DNA from: Burhinus oedicnemus
Lineage: Eukaryota; Chordata; Aves; Charadriiformes; Burhinidae
Direction of reading: 5' to 3'
Assembly: GCA_008921705.1 (NCBI GenBank)
Contig: VFFE01007779.1
Span: forward strand, 626,274-690,273
Length of the DNA stretch: 64,000 bases
Positions within the stretch are counted from its first letter, which is position 1, and each line of letters opens with the position of its first letter. The notes beneath the pieces were generated by a model. That model did not search any database, had not been told where the DNA came from, and saw nothing but the letters and a program-made list of their open reading frames with translations. A program made the translations under genes and the position numbers. Shown one piece after another: positions 26,362 through 37,985 of this stretch.

Positions 26362-26450
26362 GGGCTAGATTATGCCTCAGTTATACCTGTATATTCCCAT
26401 TTACTTCAGTGATGCTCATTAAAAAGTAATTTAGGGCAAAATTTTGTCCA
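26362..26450. repeat. Degenerate palindromic (MITE-like) ancient repeat
   Basis: The left arm GGCTAGATTATGCCTCAGTTATAC resembles the reverse complement of the right arm, GGACAAAATTTTGCCCTAAATTAC. The interior, CCCATTTACTTCAGTGATG, resembles the centre of a palindromic repeat that I recall from turtle and crocodilian genomes (a GGCCAGATTCTG...CAGTTACACC type with an ACTTCAGTG core). The copy is strongly diverged and has no coding capacity. The family assignment is memory-based and tentative. Confidence 0.35.
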
Positions 26451-27656
26451 AAAAAGTTTGTTTAGTTCTTATATACAAAGCATTCATTATTGCCTATCTT
26501 GTAATATAATCTGCACTATTTATGGCTTCATATATGTATTTTATTTTCAAGCCCTGTAGGAATTTGTGTTCCACGTCATCACATCCAGTATTTCCATAGA
26601 CATATGCAGTAGTAAAAGAGGAAATCCTAGTGTGGTGGTTTAGGAGTTCTGATACATGATTTCCTTTCCCCTTTTTCTCTTCTGTAGACCAGCCTATTTT
26701 GAATGTTGTAGTGAATGTTGTGTGCAGCATAGGCGCACACAAAAATTACCTGGCACATGTTACAATTCATATAATGTCATATACATGAAGTGAATCTTGA
26801 TTTTCCCTCAAAAAATTAGGAAATACTAATATTAAACTTACCCATTGTGCCATAATATTTCACCTGTGTCTTGTTTGAAGGTCCAGCAAGCAGCATGTGG
26901 CATGTTGTTGGGATGAAGTGTTCACGGTGCTGGGGAAATCTTGTCTGATTTTAATAATCGGCCTCTAGTAAGCTCTGGTCAGACAGCACTTGCTTGGAAG
27001 CTGCAGCTCTAAAATAATTTAAAGTTGAGGCCAGTTTAGATTGAAGGTTCTGGGATCAGGGAGGTATCTTCTACAAATTCATTTTTCTTTTTCCTGTTTG
27101 AGAATCTTAACAGGGTTAGAGCTCTTAAGAAAACCCTGTTTTGGTAAAATAGGGAAAATATTTCTGTGATGACTTAAATATTCCTTAAAGACAAGCTTTT
27201 CTAAAATAAAGTAATTCTGTCAGGTTTGGCATGGTAGTTTCCCATTAGCACACTCTGTTTCCAACTTGATGCTGCTAGACTTAGAAAGAGGAGACCTGCA
27301 GTATTTCCAAAATAACTCTCATCTATAGGATGTTACAAAGAGTATTGCCTGCTGGAAATTCATCCCTTCTCAAAGATGTTCCTTCCAAACCTGTGTGGTG
27401 GAAAGGGCTACCAAACACTTACTCTTTTAGAATGAAATTACCATCCTTTTAAGACCTGTTTTGAAAATGAGGAAAGATGTTTTTGGTTTTGCCTAAAATT
27501 ATTACAGCTATGAAAAAGCTAATGTTCTGTGAAAAAGCTAACACCTGGAAACAGTAGCAACTCTTGGCGTGGATTCTGTGCGTCATCCCATTAGTTCACT
27601 CATATAGAAATATAAGTGTATATGTTCTATTCATTGTAGGATTATATATTTTTTTG

Positions 27657-27676
27657 TATATATATATATATATATA
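27657..27676. repeat. (TA)n microsatellite
   Basis: About ten TA units are followed by an imperfect CA/TA tail (ACACAGGCACATATATACACATG). It is likely polymorphic in length. Confidence 0.95.
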
Positions 27677-29020
27677 CACAGGCACATATATACACATGAA
27701 GAGTTTTGTCTTGCATTTCTTTTTCTTTTTGGAGGGAGGGGAAGCTAGAATAGACTAGTGCTTCCTGAAAAATAAATAAGAAATTGCTAAAGCAGTCACG
27801 GTAAAATCAAGCCACAGGCAAACTTGTATCTTGTACAGTAACATGATATTCTGGTTGTATGCCTGTTTAATATCTTTTAAGCCACCCTTGGGCAGGACCC
27901 CACTGTAAACAAGCTGTCGCGTTTGACTTGGAACATCCTTTTAAAAATAACACTAATAAATAAACATTCTGTCTTCACACATTTTGCTGCCAGGGATTCT
28001 CCATTTCTAAACTTCTGAGTGTAATGATTTGTAAAGGCTTTGCGTATTAACTGCAATCTCCTTTTTTTTTTCATAAATATGAATTCTTCATTTTCCGTTT
28101 GTTTAATGGTTTAAAATTAAAACCTCAATTTTATTTTATAATTGTATACTGTCATTTTAATAAAAGCTTTTATTGAAATCAGCTCTGTCTGTTAAATTCT
28201 CTGTCTGGCAGTGCTATATAAATCAATAATAGTAATATTAGGTAATAATAGAAGAGGAATACGAGTCTCAGATTATTAAGAGCTGAAGTAAAAAGCTGCA
28301 CAGAGGAAATCATTTGCTGTGTACAGCAAGATCCATTGATTCAACCAAAGCCAGTGAGACGTGTAGCCTTGAATTCCTTCTGTGATACTTTATCCGTGAA
28401 CCGTTTATCTAAATATATCCTTTAGCTCTTCTTCTCTTAGCTCCTCTCATCTCCTTGTAGCTGCTCACTCTTCCCTGCCCGGTTTCGTTTGCTCCAGCAT
28501 TTGCTGTCCCGGGGCTGTGCAGGAGGTTTGGGATCTCTCTGGATTCCTTGCAGTGTTGCATGGAAGATCCTGTCAAGAGGAATCTGCAATAAAGAGGTCA
28601 AAAATAAAGGGCTTTTGGAACTGATTAGTAGCACTCCTTGTGGCCCTGAAAAGGCAAAAGGAGTATCCCACGTTCTGTTTTCATAAATGGCCAAATCTTC
28701 CCTCCGCTCAGGGGTGCTTCTGTGCAAACAGAGCTCTGCCTGGGCTCTTTCCATTTTTGTGAGCTCCATGCACAGCTGAAACAGGAATTCTGCATGTGAT
28801 ATTTCACCAGAGCTGACTCTGAATTAAAAACGTATTTCTGAACAGCAAGTCCAAAGAATGTATTCAATTAGATGAATTTGTGAACAACCTGAGACTCTGT
28901 TGCCGCAGCGTTTGAGAGGAAACACATCTTGCTAGATTTCAGAAGTGACAACATTTCACTCCACATTACTTGACACTTAGGTTGTTATTGATTTGATCTT
29001 GTTTGCTACAACTCCTGACC

Positions 29021-29035
29021 TTTTTTTTTTTTTTT
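29021..29035 (-). repeat. Poly(T) run
   Basis: Fifteen consecutive T on the plus strand. A poly(A) tail on the minus strand is conceivable, but no retrocopy is recognisable to the right. Confidence 0.9.
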
Positions 29036-31439
29036 ACTTCCTTTTTAAGCTCTTCTACTATTTAGCTTCATTGTGTTTTCCCTTTGGAGATGTATGCATG
29101 TATACACAGTGTTGACAAATCTTTCCATTTCATTGGGACTCTCCTACTTCTCGTGTGTGTGCGTGCATGTGCAGTGCTTTAAGTCGTATGTAGGCATGTT
29201 AAAAACTCAACCTTTGTTTAAGAAGACTGAGATGTCTAATTCTTATGGTTGTGGAGAAAACCAAAAGAATGTCTGGCTTAAAGTAGAGTAATGAAGTAAA
29301 ATAAATGGAATTTTGAATAAATGTTATTATTTCATCATTTTTGCCAACCTGGAGTTGGCAATGCTGGGTTGAACATTGTTTGCATGTTTAAGACTTCTAC
29401 AAAGGCAGAATAAATGTGTATTTTAAAAACTATGGAACAACAAGATATGTCTCTCACAGTAGCGTAGATGACACTGCTGTCAAAATCAGCGAAAACTACA
29501 GAAGAATTCAGTGAGTTCTGCGTTGCTGTCACTTCACATAAGTATTACTGGCCCCATAATGCTGTTATTTCTTACCAGGTCACAAAAGACCACGGTAGAA
29601 TGTAAGATACTCTGCGTATGAATGGTACAATGACTACAGAGTAGTTTCATTGAAAGACCTTTCAGTCCTGCTGCTGGAAGTTCAAAGGAATTTCTTCAGC
29701 AGTAGCTGGAGGTTCTTCAACGAAGATTGTTTCCAAGCTTTCGCTGGTTCATTTTGAAAGTTACATAAATACTTTTTTAGAATTAATTTTCTCTGCTGTG
29801 TTTCTCTGCATGCTGGATTGCAAATGCCACCTCAGTGTTGAGCATTGCAGTGTTTTTGAAGGATACTCAGTACATGGGTTATGCTTTGTGCATACATTGT
29901 ATGTTTGACAGTGGGATATTTGTGACGGACTGTGGAACCATGAGATAAATTTCATTTACAATGCATGTTTGACTGCCTCACCTTCATTCTTGTCACTATT
30001 CATTTTGATTTGGACTCAGCGTTAGGTGAAAGTATCCCCCTGTAAAATGGAAATACTTATTTTCCCCTGCACCATACGCATTTTGAAGAAAAAAAATCTA
30101 AAACGCTTTTGTCTTATTTTGCCTTACTCTGTGGTCTAAGAGCCAATATTTTGTGAGCCATTAAAAGCTTAATCAATAGAGCTGAAAATTCTGTTATCTG
30201 GTATTGCAAGACATTCTTTTCAATTCATGGTAGATTCTGAGTTACTGGATGTTAAAACTGTAGTACCATGACTTATAGGGAATATATTTTAATAATTTTC
30301 AGGGGTTATTGAAATATATTCATTATCATTTTATTCTCCCTTTAAGGCCTATAAAGTTGAGCTCATGATAATAAAATCAAGTGGCTTTACATGTAGATAT
30401 ATAAGAAATATTATCAATAAGAAAGTAAATCTTTCTAACACAGATCTAAAATAGATTGTCTGCAAAATATGTGTTATAAATATGATAAACGGTGGTGCAA
30501 AACAGAGGTATTATGAGCACTCCCTTAGGATGACTTACATTAAAATAAGGCAGTATCGCTGGGCTCATAGATGGTAAAACCTTAGTCGTACAATTCATTT
30601 GGGTGAGTGTAACAATTTGTAGCGACGAGGGTGTGTTACAGTCACATATGTGTATTTACCTTTTGTTGTATAACTGACAAACTTCGTTTTCATTCAAGAT
30701 CTGATCTGTCTTTAGCCTTCAACACAGGTGCATTTTTGGTGAAAATCACAGGTGTTGCAACAATTTCATGTTGTTTGGATATAAAATTTGACTTCCAGTT
30801 TGAAATGAGTTACTGTTTTTTGAGGAATAGTTGTGTCTTTAGTTCACTTGTTTAATCTTTGCTCAACCTTTGTTCAATTGCTTAGAGGCACGCCATTGGA
30901 ATTTGACATTAACAACAGTAGGGTGGCAATGATGTAATGAGAAACGCGTGGATCACATTTGACTTCTAGGTAATTGCATGAAAATTTTGATTTTCATATT
31001 CTGAAGTGCCATTGCCACCTCTGTACCTCCGGCTTCTGCATTTTACATAAAGTCTGACTTCAGTACTTTGAATATTAAGAGTATGTATTAATAAACCATG
31101 CACCTTTGAAAAGAGTTACAGGATATATTCCCTGAGGGCTAGTGATAACCTTGTGGTTCATGGTCCGTGGATTATTTAAATCCCTCAAGCTTAATAGGTG
31201 CTTTCATTCAAAGAGTTAGGTACCCAGGCTTCTGAATTCATACATAGCTGCCTAAACAAGTGGTTACACCTCTATATTTCTCCTCCATGGCTTAATTTAT
31301 GTATGTTCCTGGATCTGCTAGTGGGAATGCGTAGCTTTGTAGTAACTTTATGGCTACTTCACTCTATAGATTCATGGACCGTTTTTATGTTGTTTTTTAT
31401 AGGGAGGAAGGGAATTCATGTAAGTCCATCCAGATGAAA

Positions 31440-32090
31440 GATGTTAGAAAAAGTTAAAAGGCAGGAAAAGAAAGTAACAGGGAATGAATGTATAGGTGTT
31501 GAAGAAGGTTATTTCAGACTGAGGCTGAATGTGGGAAATCCTCAATAGCATGGAAGGTACAAGTGCTGATCAAAACTAAGCTCGAGGAGGAAGAGAGAAG
31601 CAGAAATGAAAGACTTCACAAATGGAGAGAAGTCTCACAGAAAAACTAAGTTTCCTAAAGCGCTTGATAGCTCACTCTCCGTGAGTAGGAGTGGAAATAG
31701 AGGAACCTGGTGGCTGAGCTCAAGCTGAAGAGGCAGACATAGGAGTAGAAAAAGGAACCCTAGCACTCTCGTGTAAAGGGAGAGAACCAGCTGACAGGAT
31801 AGACTGCAGAAAAGACAAAAGAGTGTAGGAAGCAGCAGAAAGGCAAGCAGAATGAAAGCTTTAATTTGGAGACAGCGGTCATGAGAGACTCAGAACACGT
31901 GATGATACAGAGTTTCACAAGATTGAGGACATAGTGCTGTGTCAGATAAGGTAAACTGAATGGAGAAGAGGGTGAAGGTGGAGAAAAAGACATACAGTGG
32001 AGTGCCCGTCTGAAGAAGATGGGAAAATTCAAAGCCTGCCTCCTTCCTCAGGCGTAAAGGCATGGAAAGGAAAACATGAAAAAAGAGAAA
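31440..32090 (+). other. Purine-rich, strand-asymmetric block
   Basis: For about 650 bp the plus strand is conspicuously rich in A and G, with recurring AGAAG, GGAAG and GAGAGAA words, and poor in pyrimidine runs. The minus strand therefore carries two overlapping open frames of 90 and 97 codons (31760-32032 and 31890-32183) whose translations are rich in S, F and L and resemble no known protein. The block is not a simple repeat. It could be an unrecognised transposon fragment or a transcribed region with compositional skew. Confidence 0.4.
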
Positions 32091-35000
32091 ACAGCGCTTG
32101 CTTTTGTTGAGTTCAGGTGATGCTGAGACATCATCAAAGTTTGGTTTTGTTGCTCTAAGGCAGTGTAGGATTAATCTGTACATAACATCGTTTCTTACAG
32201 GGATAAGAACAATACATCCAGGTAGTTCTGCTTCACTAGGGGAGGATGGGAAATCCGGGTTACCGACCTTGTTGACCTAATGATGAATACTTTTGCTAAA
32301 ACTATTTGATTCAAAACAGTTTCCCACTGTACTCATTGTTCAATCTGCATATGCTTTAATAGTAACGAGTAACAAGTAACTTACTCAAGTAACAAATAAA
32401 GTACCCAAGTCATCATAGTGAATTAATTAGCTGGTTGGTTTGTGGTTTTTGCTCATTTGCCCAATGGTTTAAATGGGCATCCTTAGTTTAGTGTGTACAC
32501 TAAATACATGGATATGAAGTAGAATAAGTGAAAAAAAGCTTTAGTAAGAAAACAAAATTTACTTTATGATTTAGCACTAATCAACCATTGCTAATGTGCT
32601 ATAAAATACTACTTAAGGTAGGTACTAACTTCCGTTATTAAAGTTAATGGTCTTAGTTGCCTCATCTGCCTTATTCCAATATATTAAGCATGCAGACCCC
32701 ATAATTTAATTATCACCTGTTAATATTGGTTCTAAATTCATTTTTGTGCTTTTGGGCTGAAGCTGCAATGATGAGCCAATTAAAAACCATTATCTGACTG
32801 CTCAAAGCATCACATTTGTAGTTATGCTCAATAGTACTTGATTCTACAGGGACTTTCAAGATGGAACATGCTGCCCTAATGCCTTTAGGGATTAGCTAAA
32901 CAAAAGAAAAAATGTAAAGGAAATTTTAAATATTTTCTCTCCTGCAGGATTTTAATTTTCAGATCTCTTCCTTTGCTGTACATCACAGTTTTTCTTGAAG
33001 CTAATTTGCATAGCTGTAAAAGTGTAGCATGTAGCTGAATTACAAGAGAGACTCAAATGAGACCCTGGGTTTTCTTTAAATCCCAGAGGAGGAATTTGGT
33101 TCAAGAATGTACATAAGGTACTAATTGCAAGGATCATGTTAGATAGCTACTATTTGAATGAGACTGCTGAACTAATAAAATACAGCATATCATAACCTCA
33201 GAGATTTGATAATGAAAAAAGGAGCATTTAATTTATGTAGATGTTCTCAAAGCAACTCGAAAGGACAATAGCCACACATTGTATCAGTTCCATTACATTG
33301 TTTATTAACACGAAAGACTCCTTTCCTCATGTTATCAGCTTGCTGTTGATGCAGAATTTCAAGTGCAGGTGTTTCAGGTTGATCTAAATTTGTGCTTTTA
33401 TAATGGCTGACTGAGAAATCACTGATGTAGACGATGCACGATCAAATTTGTTACTGGAATAGATGCATTTCACATGGAAACATTTATTTGTATTTTGTTC
33501 ATCAGTCTGTAATACTGCAATATAAACTTCCCAGCTCTTTGTGTACTGTAGATGTATAATAATCAAGTGCCAGAATATAGGAACTAGACTATTTGATCTA
33601 CTGTAGCTATATTGTACTGCATAAACATAACAGCAGGATTTAAACTTTCTAGAGGAGTCAGTGGAGAATCTTTATAGAAAAATCCTCTCTTCTGGAGTGC
33701 AGCTGACCTAGAAGCTCCTTTAGGGGCCTGTTTGGCTGTGGTATAATAGGGGAGTATCCCTTTGCCTCTCAGTTTCTTTGTGGCACCACTGTCTTAGGGA
33801 CTTGAACTTGAATCTTCTGGGACCAATTCCTCAAGTGAATCGAAAGTCGTGCCTCGAGCCACTGCAGAGATGCCAGGCATCTGGATGGAAACATCCTGTT
33901 ATTAGCCACTTAAAACTAACAGAAAGTAGAATTACTGCTGAACGTAACTCAGCCAATTTTTAAATGAGATTGGAGCTTTTCAGGGGAACAGAAAGCTGCC
34001 AAAGAAAAAGCTAGCAGCAGCTGAAGTCAACGAGAATTCCCCAGCTGATACGTGTGCGTGTTTGGGTGCTGGTTTGCTTTGGTTTGGTTGCTTTCTGCTT
34101 ATAATTTTTTCACTATTGTATTATGTGCATGTGTTCTTTTGTCAGTGAAAGCTATTAGGAACAGAGCAGAAACCCTGCTGTGCCTTAAAATTAAAATGGG
34201 GAAAAAAAGCTCAGGCATGAGAAGAAAAAAAAAGAACATAGATAAGAAATAAATGTAAATTAAGTTATCAGGATTAAGTAATTTTGACCACAAATGGCAA
34301 AATAAATACAGCATACCATTCATAGAAATTCTTCTGCTTCTTTGAGTTGGTCTGGACAATTTTAAACTGTATAGTCTATTTTTCTCATTAAAGGAGATGT
34401 ACACTATTTTGCTGCCTCACCGTGTGTTCATTAGTCTGTTTTACAAGTTTCATGAAAAGCAGCAGTTCAGTAGAATTGCCGATGCGCTTTCCTCACCACT
34501 TCTCCCCCTACTCTTCTGCTTGGGGAAGGTCCTCAGTGTAAACTTGAGAAATTGAAGTTAATTTGGCCCACATTCAATACTGAGCCAATCTGTGCACACG
34601 CAGATACTCCTGCCCAAAATTATTTGGAAGAAAATGGAAAAAAGCTGAAAGGTGTAAGCTAGATGGTTTGAGGAGGAGTGGGGAGGTGCTGGCAGTATTG
34701 CATTGAAGCAGAGAGCAGTTGTGGAGGGCATCTAGCAGGACATTAGATTATTGTGGCAATAGTTGTGGAAGATACAAGACATAGTGGGAAGGGACAAGTT
34801 TTCTTTATATCCTCTGTTTACATAATAACTTATTTTTTTGGTAGTCTTTAAATATAAAGGGATCCCTTAATGTAAATGGTCAACTGTAAAATAACATTGT
34901 GATAACACAGTTTCATAAAATTCAACTTGCCTGAAAAGCCAGAGTAATTTTTTTTATATAAATAAGCAGAATATCATTGGTATTTTCATCAGTCACTGAC

Positions 35001-37084
35001 AGGCAAATGTATTTTATGTCTTTATCAGTAAGTTGCCAAGACAGTTTGGCAAAACTGTAATGATTATAGGGGTAGCACCCGATCCTTGCAATTGCAAAGT
35101 AATTTGGAGTTTAGGGTGAACGTCTGCTAATGTCTGCTCGCGGTTTACTTCTATATGGACAGGCATGTATTTGATGTGATCCCATAGTTTCCTTAGTTGA
35201 GCAAATCTAGCGAAGTTAATCGTGTTTTTTCCAGTGTAACAATTTGATCTCCTTATGTAAAAGTAAACCCGGTTCTTCAGAATCACAGCCATCTACACAT
35301 CCCTATGTGTGTTATGAAGTTTCACCATATATACAGATTTTTTAATATATAAAAATATTCGTATTGGACATTGGATTGTGTACAAAAATTAGCTGATATG
35401 ATTCATCTCCTTTTTTAAGAGACACATGCCCTGAGTTCAGGTAGTCCTTGAAGGCTTGGTCTATCAAGAAATTATATATTATTTAGCTATATTTTTAATA
35501 TTTGTTCAGTAACTTAGTATTTTTAAAAGTTTTACTGTGTTCTGATGAATGGAAATGTTAGCATTCCAAATAAGAGAGTCACAGGATGTGTATACGCAGT
35601 TCTGTTTTAGGTAAAGCTCCAAATGTGCCTTCAAAGCATATTCTGAAGCTGTGTGACGTGACTTTGCATTCGGGAGCTACCAACGAGCTTTGACTGAATA
35701 GCTTTATTTTACACTTAGAACAGGAATCAAAGTGTTTTGTGCTGTATGAAAAATGCTGTGTCTTCTTCTAACAAAGAGGAATTACTCTTTGAGTAGAAAA
35801 TAATTTTGCTGAAAATTTACATTTGGATTAACATTAAGAACTCCAGCTTTTGTGTCTTTCTTTAATTTATTCTGGCAGGCCTTAATAATGGGATGACAAG
35901 CTCTTTCCACGAGTTAAAATCAGAGTGTTTCCAACAAGCTATTTTAGAAGGAATTATATTGTTGTTGAACTAAATTATTGAGTGCTTATCTTCTCTCATC
36001 ATGTTTATATAAGTGTTGTACAGACAACACAACAGTTCGAACAACTCTTTAGTAGAGCCATGTGTCTTGAGAAATAACTTAGGCTGCCATGAATTTTCTT
36101 CTACATGAGCAGTTGGTCCTCTAATGGTCTCTGAATTTGAACATTGACTAACTGATTCCTTTTAAACATTGTGATATTAACTGATCACATCTTTAAATAC
36201 TTAGAAGGTTCAGTCAACATTATGGAAATGCTCATTTAGAAATCCTAATATTACAGGAGGTCATGAAGTTTCTTTCTCCCATATTATAACTCATAACTGA
36301 GCAAATTACTCCATTTAACAATTATATGAAACTATTTCTATCTTGAGGTATCATATTTTATCTGGAAGAAATTCTACATAGCAGAAACAGAAAATTACAT
36401 GTTAGTGAGACAAAAAAGGAATAGTACTGGAAATTGGCATTCATCAAATTTTAGTCATATATAGATTGCTTAGCTTGGATTAGGAGAGCCTGTAAGCACA
36501 CCTGCTGTAATTGGTTACGCAAGAGGAGATTGATGATAATGATTTACTATGGAATTATTGTTAATCATAGATCATGCTTGGGAGAGTTTCTTTTTTCTCT
36601 CACTTTTGGTTTATTTCGAGGCCTTATTTAGTAAACAATTTATTAAATAGAGAATAAATACCCAGAGGTCATTGTCCTAGCTATTAGCACCCTCCCTTTT
36701 ACAGGTTAAGATGACTTCTCTTTTATGGACTTAATTTTTCCTGAAATAGTCTGGCTGCTGCAAACAAGATACCAGATTTAAAAGCCAAACATGCTTGCTA
36801 GATGCAGAGCACTTCCAACTTGAACGCTTTAGATGCAGGCAGCTTGTGACACTGAATCTGATCTTGAACTGCATGACCGTAATGCTGGGTACTAAAAGTA
36901 TGACTGAGCAATTGTGCCTCATTAAGGTTTTACAAATGGCTATTTTGAAGTATAAATGTAGTTCAGAATGAAAAAGGCTGTTTAAAATAAATTTAATCAC
37001 TGTATGGCCTGTGGTGGCTATGGTGCTTGTATCTGCAAACAGCTCTTTAGAGACATGAGGGCTTTCAGCTAAGCCAATAGAAAC
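32091..37084. other. Unique non-coding sequence with candidate conserved blocks
   Basis: Frames reach only 101 codons (34099-34404, minus) and none is recognised. The segments 32580-32830 and 36470-36720 combine balanced composition with clustered TAATTA, ATTAG and CAATTA cores, resembling developmental conserved non-coding elements. That is a visual judgement only. A short AGTAAC tandem patch lies at 32361-32394. Confidence 0.45.
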
Positions 37085-37985
37085 ATTGGATTTTAAGGGA
37101 CTTTAGAGGTCACCAGATCTAGTCCTCTGCCATGGCATGCAACATTATAGCCTTTTCACAGGCTGATTAGGTTCCACCTATTAGATTTTCCTTCCCCAGT
37201 TTGGAGAAGGAAACCTTTTGGAAGGTTGTTGTAGAACCACACTCCTGTAATGATGATGACAAACCTTCTTCCAGTTTCTGTCCTTAATTTATTCATTACC
37301 AGTTTCTACCCATTTGTTCTACCACCAGCATTCTGTCATCGATTTAATGAATATTTTGCCCCCGGTGCATTTACTGCAAGCAATCCTCTTTCTTCCTGGG
37401 CTTCCTTTTTCATAAAAAAAACCAAAAACCCTTCAATCTCCACCCGTAAGATAGGTTTATGTTCGATCTCTGTAATAGTCCTGTTCAGCACCTGTTCGAA
37501 TTTGAATTAATCTTTTTTTTTGAACATGTATAACTGGAATTATACAAAATACTTCAGATGAGGTCTCAGTACAGGCTATACAATGATATGAATACTCCCC
37601 CTTCTTTATGAAAATACCTTGCCTTGCCCTTTTCATGGTCAGATTCAATTAAGTGGCTCATAGTCATTCTGTGACTGACTAAAATAGGCTGCTGTTTCCA
37701 ACTAATGAGCTCCCAGTATGTATCAGGAATTCTTGTTATTAGTCCCATGTGCCCTTCGGACTCTTACATTCAACCCAGTTCTGTTTCTGGGGTCTTCAAG
37801 ATCATACATTTCCCCCCACAGGACATTCAAATCCTCCTCCTCTAGGAAGACTCTGCCTCCTGACTTTGTATCCTCAACAAACTGCATTAGTGCATCTTTA
37901 TTTTCATCCCAAGGTCATTAACTAAAATATGAAATAAAATGAGTCCCAAACTACAACTCCAGTATTTTTGGAAGAGATTAATCAC
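37085..37985 (-). mobile_element. Ancient CR1 LINE fragment (archosaur/turtle-type)
   Basis: The plus strand reads as the antisense of an old CR1 3' region. The left end AGGGACTTTAGAGGTCACCAGATCTAGTCC matches the CR1 3' UTR pattern. Then follow TTTCTACCCATTTGTTCT, CGTAAGATAGGTTT, CACCTGTTCGAATTTGAATTAATC, ACTTCAGATGAGGTCTCAGTACAGG, GGCTCATAGTCATTCTGTGA, TTCCAACTAATGAGCTCCCAG and CCTCAACAAACTGCATTAGTGC, in the same order as the known element. On the minus strand a short frame at 37566-37748 keeps the reverse-transcriptase-region pattern VSHRMTMS. All frames are broken by stops and indels. The divergence is much larger than in the CR1 copies at 13835 and 51418, so the insertion is ancient. Confidence 0.85.

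Larger units (their letters stand above)
26451..31439. other. Unique non-coding sequence, no gene recognised
   Basis: The longest frame is 110 codons on the minus strand (28437-28769). Its translation is hydrophilic with no domain I recognise, and it lies in a locally G+C-richer patch. Simple repeats are the (TA)n at 27657-27676 and a 15-T run at 29021-29035. A GTGCTATATAAATCAATAATAG motif at 28211-28232 resembles the tail of some MIR-like SINEs, but no body precedes it. Confidence 0.5.

Noticed and set aside
28209..28240. GTGCTATATAAATCAATAATAG, like the tail of a MIR-type SINE
   Set aside because: No tRNA-like head or central core precedes it, and the motif is too short and A+T-rich to call.
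28437..28769. 110-codon minus-strand frame in a G+C-richer patch
   Set aside because: No recognisable similarity, and overlapping frames on the other strand suggest a composition effect.
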